A DNA stretch of 64,000 nucleotides from Prostheceraeus crozeri (taxonomy: Eukaryota; Platyhelminthes; Polycladida; Euryleptidae): NCBI GenBank assembly GCA_907163375.1, contig CAJQUW010000590.1, positions 186,001 through 250,000 of the forward strand, in the 5' to 3' direction. The position numbers and the translations under genes are program-made. Each line of letters starts with the position of its first letter. Positions within the stretch are counted from its first letter, which is position 1. Below the pieces are notes generated by a model. It made no database searches, was not told the DNA's origin, and saw only the letters and a program-made list of their open reading frames with translations. Shown piece by piece: positions 35,084-46,329 of this stretch.

Positions 35084-35594
35084 TTGTAAACATCGTTCGT
35101 CACCTGACGCAAATCGGTGCACATTGCTTGAAAGGTCAACTCATGAAGAAGGGGACTAACCGGATCAATGCCCCGATCCAGCAAAATTAGCTGTGTTCGC
35201 TCTTTATTTGCACCGACTGCACCCATGCTTGGATCATCCGCCTTGTAAGCGTCTAACTTCTGTTGTACCAATTGAGCAAACTCCGCACAACGCTCAACAA
35301 GTCCGTTAGGAGCTCCCCCAGAGCCTCCAAGCCAGGAATGGTATCGGACCGGTGGATATTCGCTGAGAGAGGCACAAAGGGTCGCTAATTGTCCAGCAAG
35401 TCTCTCGAGGTGTGGAGCTCTTCCCATGAGTGAGCGCGGTCGAGAATGATAAAAGAAGCTTGTAGACTCGGGTGAATCCAAACTGAAGACACAACTTTCA
35501 TACGGAACAAACGCCAAATTCACTTCTTTCAAAGTTCGTAGATGACGAGCTGCCGGGGATTTGCATAATTCATTGAAAAGTTCGTCTGGACACG
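35084..35594 (-). CDS. unc-18: unc-18 exon D (end of domain 1, domain 2, start of 3a)
   Basis: This is the longest exon, at 511 bp. It starts after ttgcag and ends at gtaagc in phase 2. It covers [31 protein letters not shown], the [15 protein letters not shown] helix, [30 protein letters not shown] and TFQAMCTDL up to NDVYK. Between SEYPPVRYH and the [12 protein letters not shown] helix it carries about a dozen more residues than human STXBP1, rich in Gly, Ser and Pro, at a surface loop of the family fold. The exon is GC-richer than the flanking introns. Confidence 0.97.
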
Positions 35595-36044
35595 CTGCAA
35601 ATGATGGATATCAGCATTAATTAATAAGTTGAGACATTTGAAGAAAGCTGAAAAATAGATAGATTATAAACGATTTTAATGGTATACTTTCGGTTATTTC
35701 GATAGTGATTCAGTGGCCAAGTGCTAAAAGAGATGGACAAGCGGGCAGGAGGAAGAGGGTTCAAAATCAAACAAAAGTAAAAAATAGTCATTTGGAGGAA
35801 ATGGGACGTAAGGTCCTCAGAAGTATCAGTTCCCAGAAAATGAGCATTTCCTGCTTCGTGTAGCCCAGATGTTTTAATCGAAAAGGGTGCTACAAAAATA
35901 TGTTCCTTCCACTGTCGGAAAACGAAAAATTAATGGTAAAAAGTTATCTCACAATGTTAGAATCAGTCGTGGAATCAAATTAATAGGCGTACTCCTCGTG
36001 ACATGCATGTGACATCAAACTTAATAACTTGACTTTTTCAATGG

Positions 36045-36560
36045 TATAGAATGGTTAGAGCCCTATGGTCTGAAGATCAGTGGGACAAAATCCACAGCCA
36101 TGGCAACTGAAATGACGAAGAACGCACCAAGCCTGGGAAGTGGTAGTGCAGACGTTGCAGTAAAGGAGTTAACTAGTTGGCGTTAACTCGGTCATCTGTG
36201 CTTCCTGCAACTTGTGATGTCATAAAAAGTGCTCAATGAGCAACGAACTTCCGCTGTCCGAGGTGTACCTATGCTTCCCGCTCGACAGAGGATGATTCAT
36301 TCAAAGTGAGTGGAATCAGATCACCCTGCAAGGGGTACAAGAATATTGTTATCTCGGAGATGTCGTGGACACAAGGTGAGGTGCAGAAGGAGTGGTTCGG
36401 ACTCACATCCAGCCTTCGTGGACGAAGTGGGGGGAGTTGGTCAGTCCTCTTGTATGTGTGCATAATGTGTCAGCCCATGTGTATGGGGTGTGCATGAGAT
36501 CTGTCCTTATCTATGGCACGGAAGCGGTCACAAGTTGTTAGCTCTTTGAAGGAATTCGTA
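36045..36560 (+). mobile_element. nimb/RTE-like LINE, degraded RT-to-thumb fragment
   Basis: In shifting frames the plus strand shows EWLEPYGLKISGTKSTAM, NFRCPRCT, GVQEYCYLGDVVDT, AWTKWGELVSP-like and RSVLIYGTEAV. These are the ordered thumb blocks of the animal LINE group whose consensus reads GLKVNxxKTK, FxCxRC, VExFCYLGDxxxxxGG, W.KFREL, RSVMLHGSETW. Several frameshifts are present. Decayed sequence may continue to about 36880. Confidence 0.65.
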
Positions 36561-38294
36561 TGCGACAAAGACGTCTGTGCTGACTGTGTGAAAACGGGTC
36601 ATCGCAGCTTCGTCCATCCTGTCCAGCATGTGTATCAGTGTATTAGATGTCCTCCTTCCCCCAGTTTTCGTGCTTTTGCCTTTGTTCTGTTTTCTATGAA
36701 ATGTTTGTGCGTGATTATTCAAGTATGATGAAAACAATCAGGAAATGCAGCACCAATGACCAAGACATGCCATTCAAAATGATCGTTCATTGAGGTGATT
36801 GGTGGCCGTGTGGAGGAAACTTTGTCAGGAGAAAGGATAAGGAAAAAATATGCTGAGTTTTTAAGATAGGTAGTTACCTTTACCAAAAGTAAAGGAATAC
36901 CAAGAGTAATGAGATATGGAAAAGAAAAGCAAATGTCCTACCAGAAGACAAACAACTATATGATGATGATGACGAATTTACTCATATGATGTGAAAAAAT
37001 GCAGTCATCATGTCCAATCATTGACGGCTTATTAACGTTGTAATAATTCTGTGGTTGTGAATTTAAGGCTATTAAGAATGCAATGTGTACAAAATCGAGA
37101 CGCTCATGGAGACTTGTTGCTACCTGAGCACATTTCGAATATCGCACTGAGCATGTGTGTGACCGCTGAACGTCTGAGAAGGAGTCAATGCTGTTCCACA
37201 AATAAGAGATCATAGTTAATTGCAAAGAATGTATTTTATCGGAATTGACGGTTTCGATGACATTACAACAACCAGAGATCATTGAAATTGGGCGAAAAGG
37301 AGAGGCTTTGTTTTTAAACGCTGAACAGGAGCTTTCTAAACAGATGTGAAATTGACTGATGTCATGGATATATCAAAAATGCAGCTTAGTGGGTATGGGA
37401 AAGCACCAGCAAGTGTCTCAAGTAGCAAAGCGTGATTACAGATTAGAGACACTTTGATCCCAATATCCTCCCTGGAACTAGAGACAGGTTCTCATCATCC
37501 ACAAAGTCGAGGCTGCCAAGTTAAGGCTGAAAGAGAACTGGACGAAGAGGAAAGTCATAAATGTACATGTAGGTGAAGATCGCGCCCCTCCAACACTGAG
37601 CGCGAGCGGTTCCATGGTTTGAAAGGTGTCGTCTTTCGTCTACTTCAGTCAAGTGTCACTAACAGTGGCGATCTTCTGTGTGAAGTCAACCGTCGTGATG
37701 GTTTTGCATCTGGTGCGATTAGAGACCTTTGGAATCCGCTGTGTCGTTGAATCCCGGACTTAAATTTCCTTGCCGCTTTGGTTCTAACTGCGACATTTTG
37801 AAACGCTACATGGACGATCTTCTGACCGGTCCGATAGAAAGAGATAAATGGATGCTTTAGAATATTCTGAGGGTTTTCAATGACATCACAGAGAGCATTC
37901 AATTTGCTAATGATATTAACGGAGCAGGGCGCCAGCATGATTTTCTTACAGTTGCAGAAGATAACAGAACATGAAATTGATTGCAAATGACAAACCAAAC
38001 CCTGCCACTCTGACATTACTTTGAGAAGAGACAGCTGGCTTCCTCGTCATGTCAAAGCTAATTTTGTAAATACGAGTAACTACGAGGGTCAGTCAATAAA
38101 TAAGTTTCCCTATCTTGTCACGCACAACGCACTTACTTTATAGGCACCAGTTTGCGATTAAATGATTCCTAGGTGAATTCTTATCATTTCACTGCAAACA
38201 AGTTTTCATGTGACTCTTATCATCAATTTGACAACCGATCGATTTATTAATACTTCTCAGTTATGTCCGGCTTTAATGTTCGATTTGACGCAAG

Positions 38295-40229
38295 ATGTTT
38301 TCAGTCATTCTTTTCGTCTTGTCCAGCTCTGACTACTCGCGATACAACGGTCGTGTCATCATTAAGTTTCTGACTGCATTACAAACTCCTCCACTTGACA
38401 TTCACGCTCAATTGTTCAATGTTATGGGGGAGGAATGTCCTTCAATCCAAACAGTGAGGAAATCGGTGCGCGAGTTCCAAGACGGCAGAACAGACTGCTC
38501 TGACCTGCAAAGAGCTGGCCGCCCTGCTTCAGCCGCCACTGAAGAAGAGATTAATGAGGTTCAAGCTCTTATTCAGCAGGATCACGGTGGATCAAATGGC
38601 TACGGAGCTTGACATCAGCCATGGATCAGCTTGGCATATTGTCAACGAGAACTTGGGGATGAAGAAACTTTGCTCGAGATGGGTTCCCCATGTTGTGACC
38701 GAAGAGCAAACGGTGAACAGAATGTTGGTGTCCTCACAGCATCTCCATTCTCCAACGATTCAAACAATATCCTTCCTTCCTGAATCGGATCGTTGCAGCA
38801 GACGAGTCTTGGGCTCATTCTTGGGAGCCAGAACTCAAGCACCAGCCAGAGAAACTCCGTCCAGCCTTAATAATAATAATAAGGCGTATATTGTAAGGCA
38901 ATGAAAATCGACATAATGCACAAGTTAATTACAAAAATACATGAAGTTATAGAAATCAAAATGATCTGAACGATAGAGTTATTTTCACAAGAAAAATTCC
39001 GAACCTTCGACATTTATCAACATGCGAGTCCAAGGAAAGAAGGAGTTCTGGCGTCTACTAGTTGAGCAGTAGGGCAAAGAATAGTGACCTGAGCGAGGCA
39101 ATTTTGGCGGAACATAGGAGTGCAGAGGATGTTCGAGATAATTACATTTCAACAAGAAATTCCGAGCTAATTTGTTTCGGGTATCTGTCAAATTGCCGGT
39201 CACAGAACAGCCACATAAAGGTTCACAAATAATGCAATGAGCTCTCCTTTGAACTATCTCAAGTTTCGTAGTAATTGAAACTGGCAATTTACAGAAGAGG
39301 GGAGATGCATAAAGTAGGACTGACATAATCGACCACTTGTATACTTCAATCAACTTTCTCTTCTCAACATAAGGTTTTAATGCCCGAATTAAATGCAATC
39401 GTCTGGATCCAGAGAGAATTACACGATCAAAATGTTTATTCCACCTAAGATCGTCTGTTATGGTTACGCCGAGAATGGTAATTGAGGAAGATACACCAAT
39501 TCCATCATAAGGCTTAACCAAGGAATTTTTTACTCGGTGGATCAACATCTGCTGACATTTTTTGCGATTCAGTGGCATTTCATTTTGACGTGACCACGAA
39601 AGAATGATCTCAAATTTGTTCGGGCATGGATTGGCAGTCGTGCAGGATTCTAAGAGCGTCAGGTCATCAGCATATTTAACTAATTTTGCGTTAGGAGAGT
39701 CAATATTCAGGGTTGCAATGAACAATGCAAACAGGTATGGGCCGAGGACTGAGCCTTGAGGAACACCAGATGGAATGTGAATGATAGAACCAATCCAATG
39801 AATGTGAATGATAGAATGATAGAACCAGCCTTGAGAAGACGACGACGAGATCATCTTACTGAAGGTGTGATTCTCCTTCACGACAACGTCAGGCCTAACC
39901 TGAAGACTTGTGTTGTGAAGATGTTGGCGAAGTGGGAGTGGGAAGTGCTCATTCACCCACCTTACTCCCCTGACTTAAGTCCCTGTGGCTTTTTCCTCTT
40001 CTCTGCAATAAAAGAGGAACTTCGTGGAAGGCGATTCCGAACCGAGGAAGAGATTAATGCTGCCTGGAGTGCGTTGATCAAGAATCTGGACATGGATGCC
40101 ATTGAACGTGGAACAACGAGGCTCCCCCCACTCTGGGAGAAGTGTGCTGAAGTTCATGGTACTCATTTGGAATCGAAAATATACAGACCTTATCCCTATG
40201 TAAATCTTGTTAATATATCTTTTCAATGA
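38295..40229 (+). pseudogene. mariner transposase, interrupted
   Basis: The N-terminal helix-turn-helix region (RVIIKFLTALQTPPLDIHAQ, SIQTVRKSVREFQDGR, RAGRPASAATEEEIN) is followed, after a frame change near 38575, by ITVDQMATELDISHGSAWHI and KKLCSRWVPHVVTEEQ, and after another change near 38765 by FLNRIVAADESWAHSWEPEL. The LINE lies at 38869-39824, after which the frame resumes with GVILLHDNVRPN and HPPYSPDLSPCGFFLF. The first two catalytic Asp (ADESW, LHDN) are present. The third, normally Asp in SPDLSPxDFFLF, is Gly here. It cannot be active. Confidence 0.9.
38861..39832 (-). mobile_element. 5'-truncated LINE inside the mariner, with 8-bp target duplication
   Basis: The element occupies 38869-39824, flanked by CCAGCCTT (38861-38868 and 39825-39832). 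The minus strand encodes an RT part with SGVPQGSVLGPYLFALFI, KLVKYADDLTLLES (catalytic ADD), SWSRQNEMPLNRKKCQ, ILGVTITDDLRWNKHFD and VLLYASPLFCKLPVS, in one frame of 323 codons (38985-39956, its first part outside the element). The 3' tail is a run of TTA triplets (TAATAATAATAATAA on the plus strand). CR1/Rex-like by its RT blocks. It lacks all 5' domains. Confidence 0.92.
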
Positions 40230-40508
40230 ATGCAGAAATTTTGAAAGGGAAACTTATTTATTGACTGACCCTCGTATAACAGACAATGTGAAGGAATGAG
40301 TGCTCAAGCAAGCATGGGACATGAAGAGCCAAGAAGAGCCATCAGTTTACTTGCAAGCTGTGTCATGGCAGTTACATAGGTCAGAAGTCAAGATCTTTCA
40401 AGCTCAGACACAAGGAACAAAATCAGTCTGACAATTACAACCATGGATAGCACATTGGCAGAACACGAAAAACATTAGAATGAAATAACGGGCTTGACAT
40501 AATTTTTT

Positions 40509-40830
40509 TTAACACCAGAGGAACCCGCAGAAAAACGATGTTGTTCTCGTAAAATGTTTTTATAACACTTCTAAAATCGTTGACTTTCTTAGCTTCTACT
40601 TCTATTTGTTTTATAGTAGGATGTTTTTAAGTATTTTCTGTACTATGTATTTAAATGATAGTTCTATGATGTTCTTATGTTTCTTTCTTGCATGATTGTG
40701 AACTATTCTCATAAGTGTTAGCTGCATGATTCATTCGCCTGACGATGACTGCCGGCGGCGGCTGAAAGGCCTCGATAAAGGTTTTTTTTACGAGAACAAC
40801 ATCGTTTTTCTGCGGTTCCTCTGGTGTTAA
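40509..40830. repeat. inverted-repeat unit after PLE-3, TTAA borders
   Basis: 46-bp ends are inverted copies with one indel (left TTAACACCAGAGGAACCCGC, right ...CCTCTGGTGTTAA). The interior carries CCTGACGATGACTGCCGGCG and then GCGGCTGAAAGG, the CTGAnGA..GAAA hairpin motif commonly found at PLE termini. It begins four bases after the last GIY-YIG-like codons, so it may be the PLE 3' terminal region rather than an independent MITE. Confidence 0.6.
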
Positions 40831-41823
40831 ACATTGCCATCATAGACATCTGGCGATAATAGACTTTCAGTTCAGAGGTAATTGATTGATGCTGATCAAC
40901 GATAGTGGGTAGATTCACCAAAGCCAATCATATGCAGAAGAAACAAAAACCAGCAAAAATAATGAAATGACCAGACGATGAATGCACCCTCACCTCAGTC
41001 ATGTCAATCCAAATGCAAGCCAGCTCGTGAATGTGTGGATGTCAGTACTTGAAGTTCTTTCAACAATATATTCTGCATATATTTTTAGCAGATTGCGTCT
41101 TTTTATTGTGAAGAAGATGCAAATTCACTTTCAAAAAAAATCTCACAACCTCCCGTCAGCTGTCATAGACTTAATGAGACACACATAGAAAACCCTCAAA
41201 AATACAATAAGAAATGTTATCAAGGAATATTTTGTGATTTCAATAATGTATTTGCGGTTGATTAATCACCATCAAAAATCCCAAGTTAAATCAAATATGA
41301 ATGCTGACCAAATTAAGTCGGAGTGACCGTTATAAAGGTAAAGGTATTTGAAATAATATGAAATTCTCGTATTCATAAACCTAAGCAAGCACTCTAGCTA
41401 CAAGGGCCAGAACACATCTGTTTTGTTCGTGCACATAGCGAACTTGTATAGGTTTGTAGATGACTTGTATTATAATTCTTGTTAGAAGAATTTATGTCGG
41501 GAGGATAGAGGGCTTCTATCACATTCATGCACAATTTCTGTACATATACACCTATCCAATTAGAGGTGTCTGCTAATCGTCAGACAGAAATGGCTCAGCA
41601 TGTGGCGGAAAAGTTATACATATCAAAAATATTAGAAGTGGATATTTTGTACATAATTTTGCAAACATCGAAAACGGAACAGGACATGCCTGGAGTTTAG
41701 GCCAGATCGGTTCCAAGGAAAAATATTCCCTTGATTGTTTCATTCTACTTTTGCATATAGTAGGAAAATCGTCGTCATCATGCATTTAGCACTTTAGGAA
41801 GACATTGATAGATTAATTGGATA

Positions 41824-41960
41824 TTGAGTTGAAAAATGGGAACGCATCTGGATAGCTGCCATTTCCTCCATGATCGGAAATCATCAGCAGGCCTAGTTCG
41901 CATCTCTCAACATCGACACAACTCCCTGTCTAAAGTTACAGCCATACCCAGAGTAGATTG
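41824..41960 (+). repeat. dispersed repeat D, copy 2
   Basis: Aligns with 32872-33010 (shared CATCTCTCA, CACAACTCCC, CAG.CATACC..GAGTA). Family unknown. Confidence 0.65.
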
Positions 41961-43949
41961 GAGATGCGCAATTTAGCATATTAGGTATAATTTCAACTGG
42001 TATTCAATGTTCTTCTATGAACATGTATTATATCGCTGTTTACAACATCCCAGGATAATCATTATCTACGCCACCGTAACTGACAAAAACGTGTTGTGCA
42101 ACATGCATCCGACTGTTCTCCCATATTGCCCGGATAAATTTACAGCAAATTGCACTGTAGATGGACGAGCACTACCCGTCTTTGTCAGTAGCAGTGTTTG
42201 GGCGCCCTATACTCAGTCATTTGAAAACAGAACAATTGTCGGAAATTATGTGAACAGCAAGTGTGTAATTAAATACCCATGATCGAAAATTATGTATGCC
42301 TATCACTAACAGTCGAAAGTCATCACAATCTATTACATGACGTCGACTATTTTGACTGACTAGAAACCAACCTGGAGCCGCTCTCAAACCGACTTGTGTA
42401 GCCGTCATGAACTCGGCCTGAAATCAGACCACTGCCAACCTTCCAGTTGACGATTTAAGGCGCGGCGCATTCATGCTAGCTCGATAACTATGGCTACTAA
42501 GAGACATTGAAATAATATCGCCTTGCATGCGCAGCATAGTTTCTGTTCTCTTTTTACCGACGATGATCACAATAAAATCGTGATCGACGATTATTTAGCG
42601 TCCAAGAAAATCGCTCTGGAAGCCACCTAACCCATCCGATTTTTCAGAACAAAGATGCGCCGTAGAGAAAATCGGGCTATGTTCACAGCAGATATGCTCC
42701 CTGTGCAGGACGATTTCATTTCAATGCAGCGTTTTGGCTGATGTCATCATCATCGGTCTAGTGTATACACACCTTTAACCGAGCGCCGGACCGACCCGAA
42801 AATCGTAGTCGATTCCCATCTCTTGTCTCAATCACTTCCAGCAGAAAATCAAGCGAATTCTGGTGAAAGCAATTTTCTTTACAATTTTCATCTCATTTTT
42901 CCAATTTCCTTCAGTCGCTCCATTTACCGCCTTTACCACAAAACGAAATCGGCATCATAATATCAAGAGACTTATAGCTTGCTTTCAAATCACAGCTAAT
43001 CTAATCTGTTATTATCTAAAAGTAGTGCTAAATGTCTGACATGATGTTTGAGTCATAACACGAATGATTGCGCAACTCCTTATCACATTGCAGTTGTTCA
43101 TAATTCATTTTAACTTAATGAGAGATTCTCTGCATGATATAACGGGTAAAGTTTTAGAACTTAGCGTCTCTGTTTTCTCATCATGTAGACATATACGCAA
43201 ATTATATCCAAATTCGAGTGTGGATGAAACGTGAGATCGTATTATCTATTTGGCACTGAACATTCAGAACAGGATATATTGCTATGTACACAGCAAAAAG
43301 TCACGTTTGCATAATCACATTACCTTTCATAAACTCGGAAAGATCGATATATTTTCAGGTTTTTGGTCTGATCTGTCAAATAGTGCAATGACGTGAGATA
43401 CTCTCATATTATCAGTGATATCAAATTTCGTTGCGCCACTGTGTTGGACACATTCTCGGACATACCTGGAACACACTTTTAAAACACCGACGAATGTGAT
43501 CTGAATCAAATCACAAGGCATGCGCTAGCACCCTCTGACATGTTTGATATATTTGGTTAGACAGTATGCAGGCTGTGCATGCTAAATTGTCCATTGAAGT
43601 TAATACTGTGAAAGATGCTATTGCTAGTTAACAGCTGCAAATAGAAAAGTATGAAGCACAAAAAAGGACGGCTGAATACAATTCTGTTCAGTATTTCCGA
43701 AATCCATGATAGAACGGATTGTACAATCTTTCTTAAATAAAAAAGCAAGGTCAAGATTAAAACAAACAAGCAGTCGACGATAAGAGCAATAATGGCGGTA
43801 AAGATAATGGAACAATTTACACTGTCATGCTGTACATATGAGTAGTATCTGAAAAATTAAAACAGAATTTAAAAATAAATAAATATAAACTAGACGCGAA
43901 AGAGGTTTTAGCACAAGCAAAGTATAATCGTATTTCTCATTTAAAAGTA

Positions 43950-44265
43950 TGTTAATTCCAAGTCGAGTGTTGTTGATGAATTTTCATGTTTGAGAGATCC
44001 AAGTAGCCAATACATGGGCAAAACTAAACGCCGACTTCATCAGCAGACTGATGAACATGAAAAGAATCCGACAGCAATTAATGAACATTTGCATAACTGT
44101 AATAGATACAACTCTGAAATTGAACAACAGTCTAAATAGTGTACAAAGGCAGCACACATTTGAGATAAGCATTGTTGAGGCTCTAAAAATCAAAGATAGA
44201 CAGCCAAAAATAAATCGTAGTGCTCATCGGTGTTTCATGCTTATGGAAGATATTTAATTAAATTT
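43950..44265 (+). mobile_element. Penelope-like element fragment (PLE-4), GIY-YIG region
   Basis: The plus-strand fossil reads FSCLRDPSSQYMGKTKRRLH, QQTDEHEKNPTAINEHLHNC, and later FEISIVEALKIKDRQPKINR, matching the GIY-YIG endonuclease end of PLEs (YxGKTxRxLxxRxxEH...AI.EH...C...EAL.IK...P.IN). No RT is attached upstream. Broken and inactive. Confidence 0.7.
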
Positions 44266-44529
44266 CTTTGGTAACTTAATCTATTTGATTGATTTTTGCA
44301 TGCCGTATTGATTGATTATTCTCTGTCTAATGTCACGCATTATGAATGAATTTATCTCATTGCAGTGAAATATCAGTTATTACCTAGGTGATCATTATGT
44401 GATCAGGTTACTTCCAGACAAGTTGCTTGAAGGCAACTCTTAATTTACTAAAAAGATCTCATCATAATAATTTCAATGAAACTTAATTCAGTCTGCCTCA
44501 CGGCCTAATGGGTATAGAGAAAACACACG

Positions 44530-44600
44530 GAGTGTCGGAACGTTTCGAGTATTCTTCTTCAGCCCAGAATGAATCAAAATCAGCTCAAGCAAGTTATGTA
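44530..44600 (-). repeat. PLE-terminus-like hairpin motif
   Basis: On the minus strand GGGCTGAAGAAGAATACTCG and then AAACGTTCCGAC has the CTGAAGA..CGAAACG signature typical of Penelope termini. It faces away from the RT that starts about 60 bp to its right. Confidence 0.45.
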
Positions 44601-44649
44601 CATAGGTCGTTCACCACATAGGCTCTCAAACCACCGTGCCATAGAATTG

Positions 44650-45515
44650 TGTCTTCGGTTCTCTGGATATCACAAGACTGTATAGCAACATTCCCTTGGA
44701 TGACGACTCTAACGAAAAGGGTCTGATAAGCATCACCACACACTTCTTCGAAACATACGGTGCCAATTGTATCCTTTCAGCTGTCAGTCCATCCGACTTC
44801 ACCGAACTCCTCAAACTTTGTCTTCTTGAAGACAGATATCTTCGAAACGGTGAATTTCGAACACAAACTCAAGGTATCGCTATGGGCAACTGTGCAGCAC
44901 CGGCCTTAGCTAATATGAACCATATTGAGACTCAAATCTTACAGTTGTTCCCAGATATCATCTTGTGGAAGCGTAAGCGATATATTGATGACATCTTCCT
45001 GGTTGCACCGCCTTCTTTCAACATCGACTTATTCATACAAAGGATCAATACGATATGTGTGGTGATTAATTTCACGTTTGAGCAACCCATCAACGATCGA
45101 ATTCCCTTCCTCGACACATCCGTCCACATCACCAACGGCACTGTAAAATTCGAACTCTATGTGAAACCCTCTCACAGCGGAGCCTGTCTGCCATTTTGAT
45201 TCTGCCACCCCTATGTCGCGGAAAAGAAACCTGATACCTTCTGAGGCATTACGAGCCCACCGCAATTCCTACAAAACCTGCTTACCTATGGCCTTGACTA
45301 AGCTAAAGCGAACTTTTAAAATGAACGGACATCCTGATGCACTAGTAGAAATACTTATGAACAAAGCAAGCACAACTACTCCTAACAACAATGACAGAAA
45401 AGAATCTGTCACTTTCCTGAAACTGCCTTATCTCGGAGAAGCTCATCGTCACCGCATAATTAACCTGTTGACCACCACTGGGCTTCATAAGGACATCAGA
45501 GTGATCTCAGCATAA
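44650..45515 (+). mobile_element. Penelope-like element fragment (PLE-2), RT
   Basis: A plus-strand fossil with blocks DITRLYSNIPLDDDSNEKG, QTQGIAMGNCAAPALANMNH, KRKRYIDDIFLVAPPSF (catalytic YIDD), INFTFEQPINDRIPFLDTSV, FELYVKPSHSGACLPF and KLPYLGEAHRHRIINLL. The RT is nearly continuous over about 165 codons, then shifts frame. Different subfamily from PLE-1 (QGIAMG rather than KGIPMGG). No endonuclease domain was found. Truncated and inactive. Confidence 0.85.
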
Positions 45516-46329
45516 TGTTCTACTAAAAGCACTAAACACTTTGCCCGCATCAGATTATTGAGCGAATTCAAAAATATATTTGCCGGTGATGATCGACTTC
45601 GGCGCTTAATGCTAAGTCGTATTTCTGATGCACTGTTCATGCCACAATCTATATGCGGATATTTTTTAGGTCAGGTTGCTGATTATGCGGGCTCAATCAG
45701 CAATATCTTGAAGCTGATGTTGGGGAAAATCCCTTATCAGCTGTCAACTGCTGGGAATGGGCCTGATGGAATCGAGGACAGCATAATGATTGTCACATCT
45801 TCCCAGGAGCTTTGCGTTCGAAATTATTGCTCTTGTTGTGTCTTTACCACTGACTTTTAATAATTTTATCTTGTCTGTATTTGGATGTTTAGTAAAGTTA
45901 TTATTAATATTATAGTCTCAAACGTGTCTGACTCTGTCGTTACAATAAATGGCGAGCAGTTGCAAAATGATTTAGACAAGGTTCATTACTTATTCAGTGA
46001 ATTTTAATTAAAGCAAGGTTGGATCATGGGCTTTGGTATTTGGAAAACTTGAGGTGCTAGAAATTTACGAAAGCAGAGTAAGCATCCACAGCATCCAAGC
46101 AGGCTCCATGAACCTAGAAGCTATTGTTAAAGTTGTCATTTGGAAGTTGACGGTCGATCAGGCGCATTTTCTCATCAAGTTATTATTTTCAATACATAAT
46201 TTATTTTCGATTGTCAGAATTATTCACTATAAGATTAATTCAATACTGTAAATGGATGTAAATGCGCAAGCATCCATTCTGATTCTACACAACTGAAGTG
46301 TGTCTGACGGCAAGCTTGTGATGGTTCAA

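Larger units (their letters stand above)
38083..40274 (+). mobile_element. mariner transposon with a LINE inserted
   Basis: Perfect 29-bp inverted ends (38083-38111 and 40246-40274, starting CGAGGGTCAGTCAATAAATA) are flanked by TA on both sides (38081-38082 and 40275-40276), the Tc1/mariner target duplication. Discounting the LINE, the element is about 1.23 kb, normal for mariner. The perfect TIRs suggest a young insertion despite a broken transposase. Confidence 0.95.
37735..40505 (+). mobile_element. Penelope-like element (PLE-3), RT and GIY-YIG parts split by a mariner
   Basis: A plus-strand fossil. The RT part before 38082 shows CDILKRYMDDLLTGPIERDK, SIQFANDINGAGRQHDFL and RRDSWLPRHVKANFVNTS. 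After the mariner (38083-40274) the C-terminal part shows FTCKLCHGSYIGQKSRSFKL and RHKEQNQSDNYNHG, the GIY-YIG endonuclease domain that canonical PLEs carry at this place. The order and strand agree, so the mariner landed inside this copy. It is 5'-truncated, broken in a few places and inactive. Confidence 0.8.

Noticed and set aside
35690-35790. tRNA-like head (GATTCAGTGGCCAAGTGCTA ... GGGTTCAAAATC)
   Set aside because: Box-like words are present, but no second copy and no pairing arms, so it is too weak to call a SINE.
40741-40785. Hammerhead ribozyme in the inverted-repeat unit
   Set aside because: The CTGACGA..GAAA words are separated by a GC hairpin whose base next to GAAA does not pair, and stem III is not convincing.
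44530-44600. Hammerhead ribozyme at the PLE-2 terminus
   Set aside because: The CTGAAGA and GAAACG words are present, but no NUH cleavage triplet and no closing stem I could be found by eye; kept only as a terminus-like hairpin.
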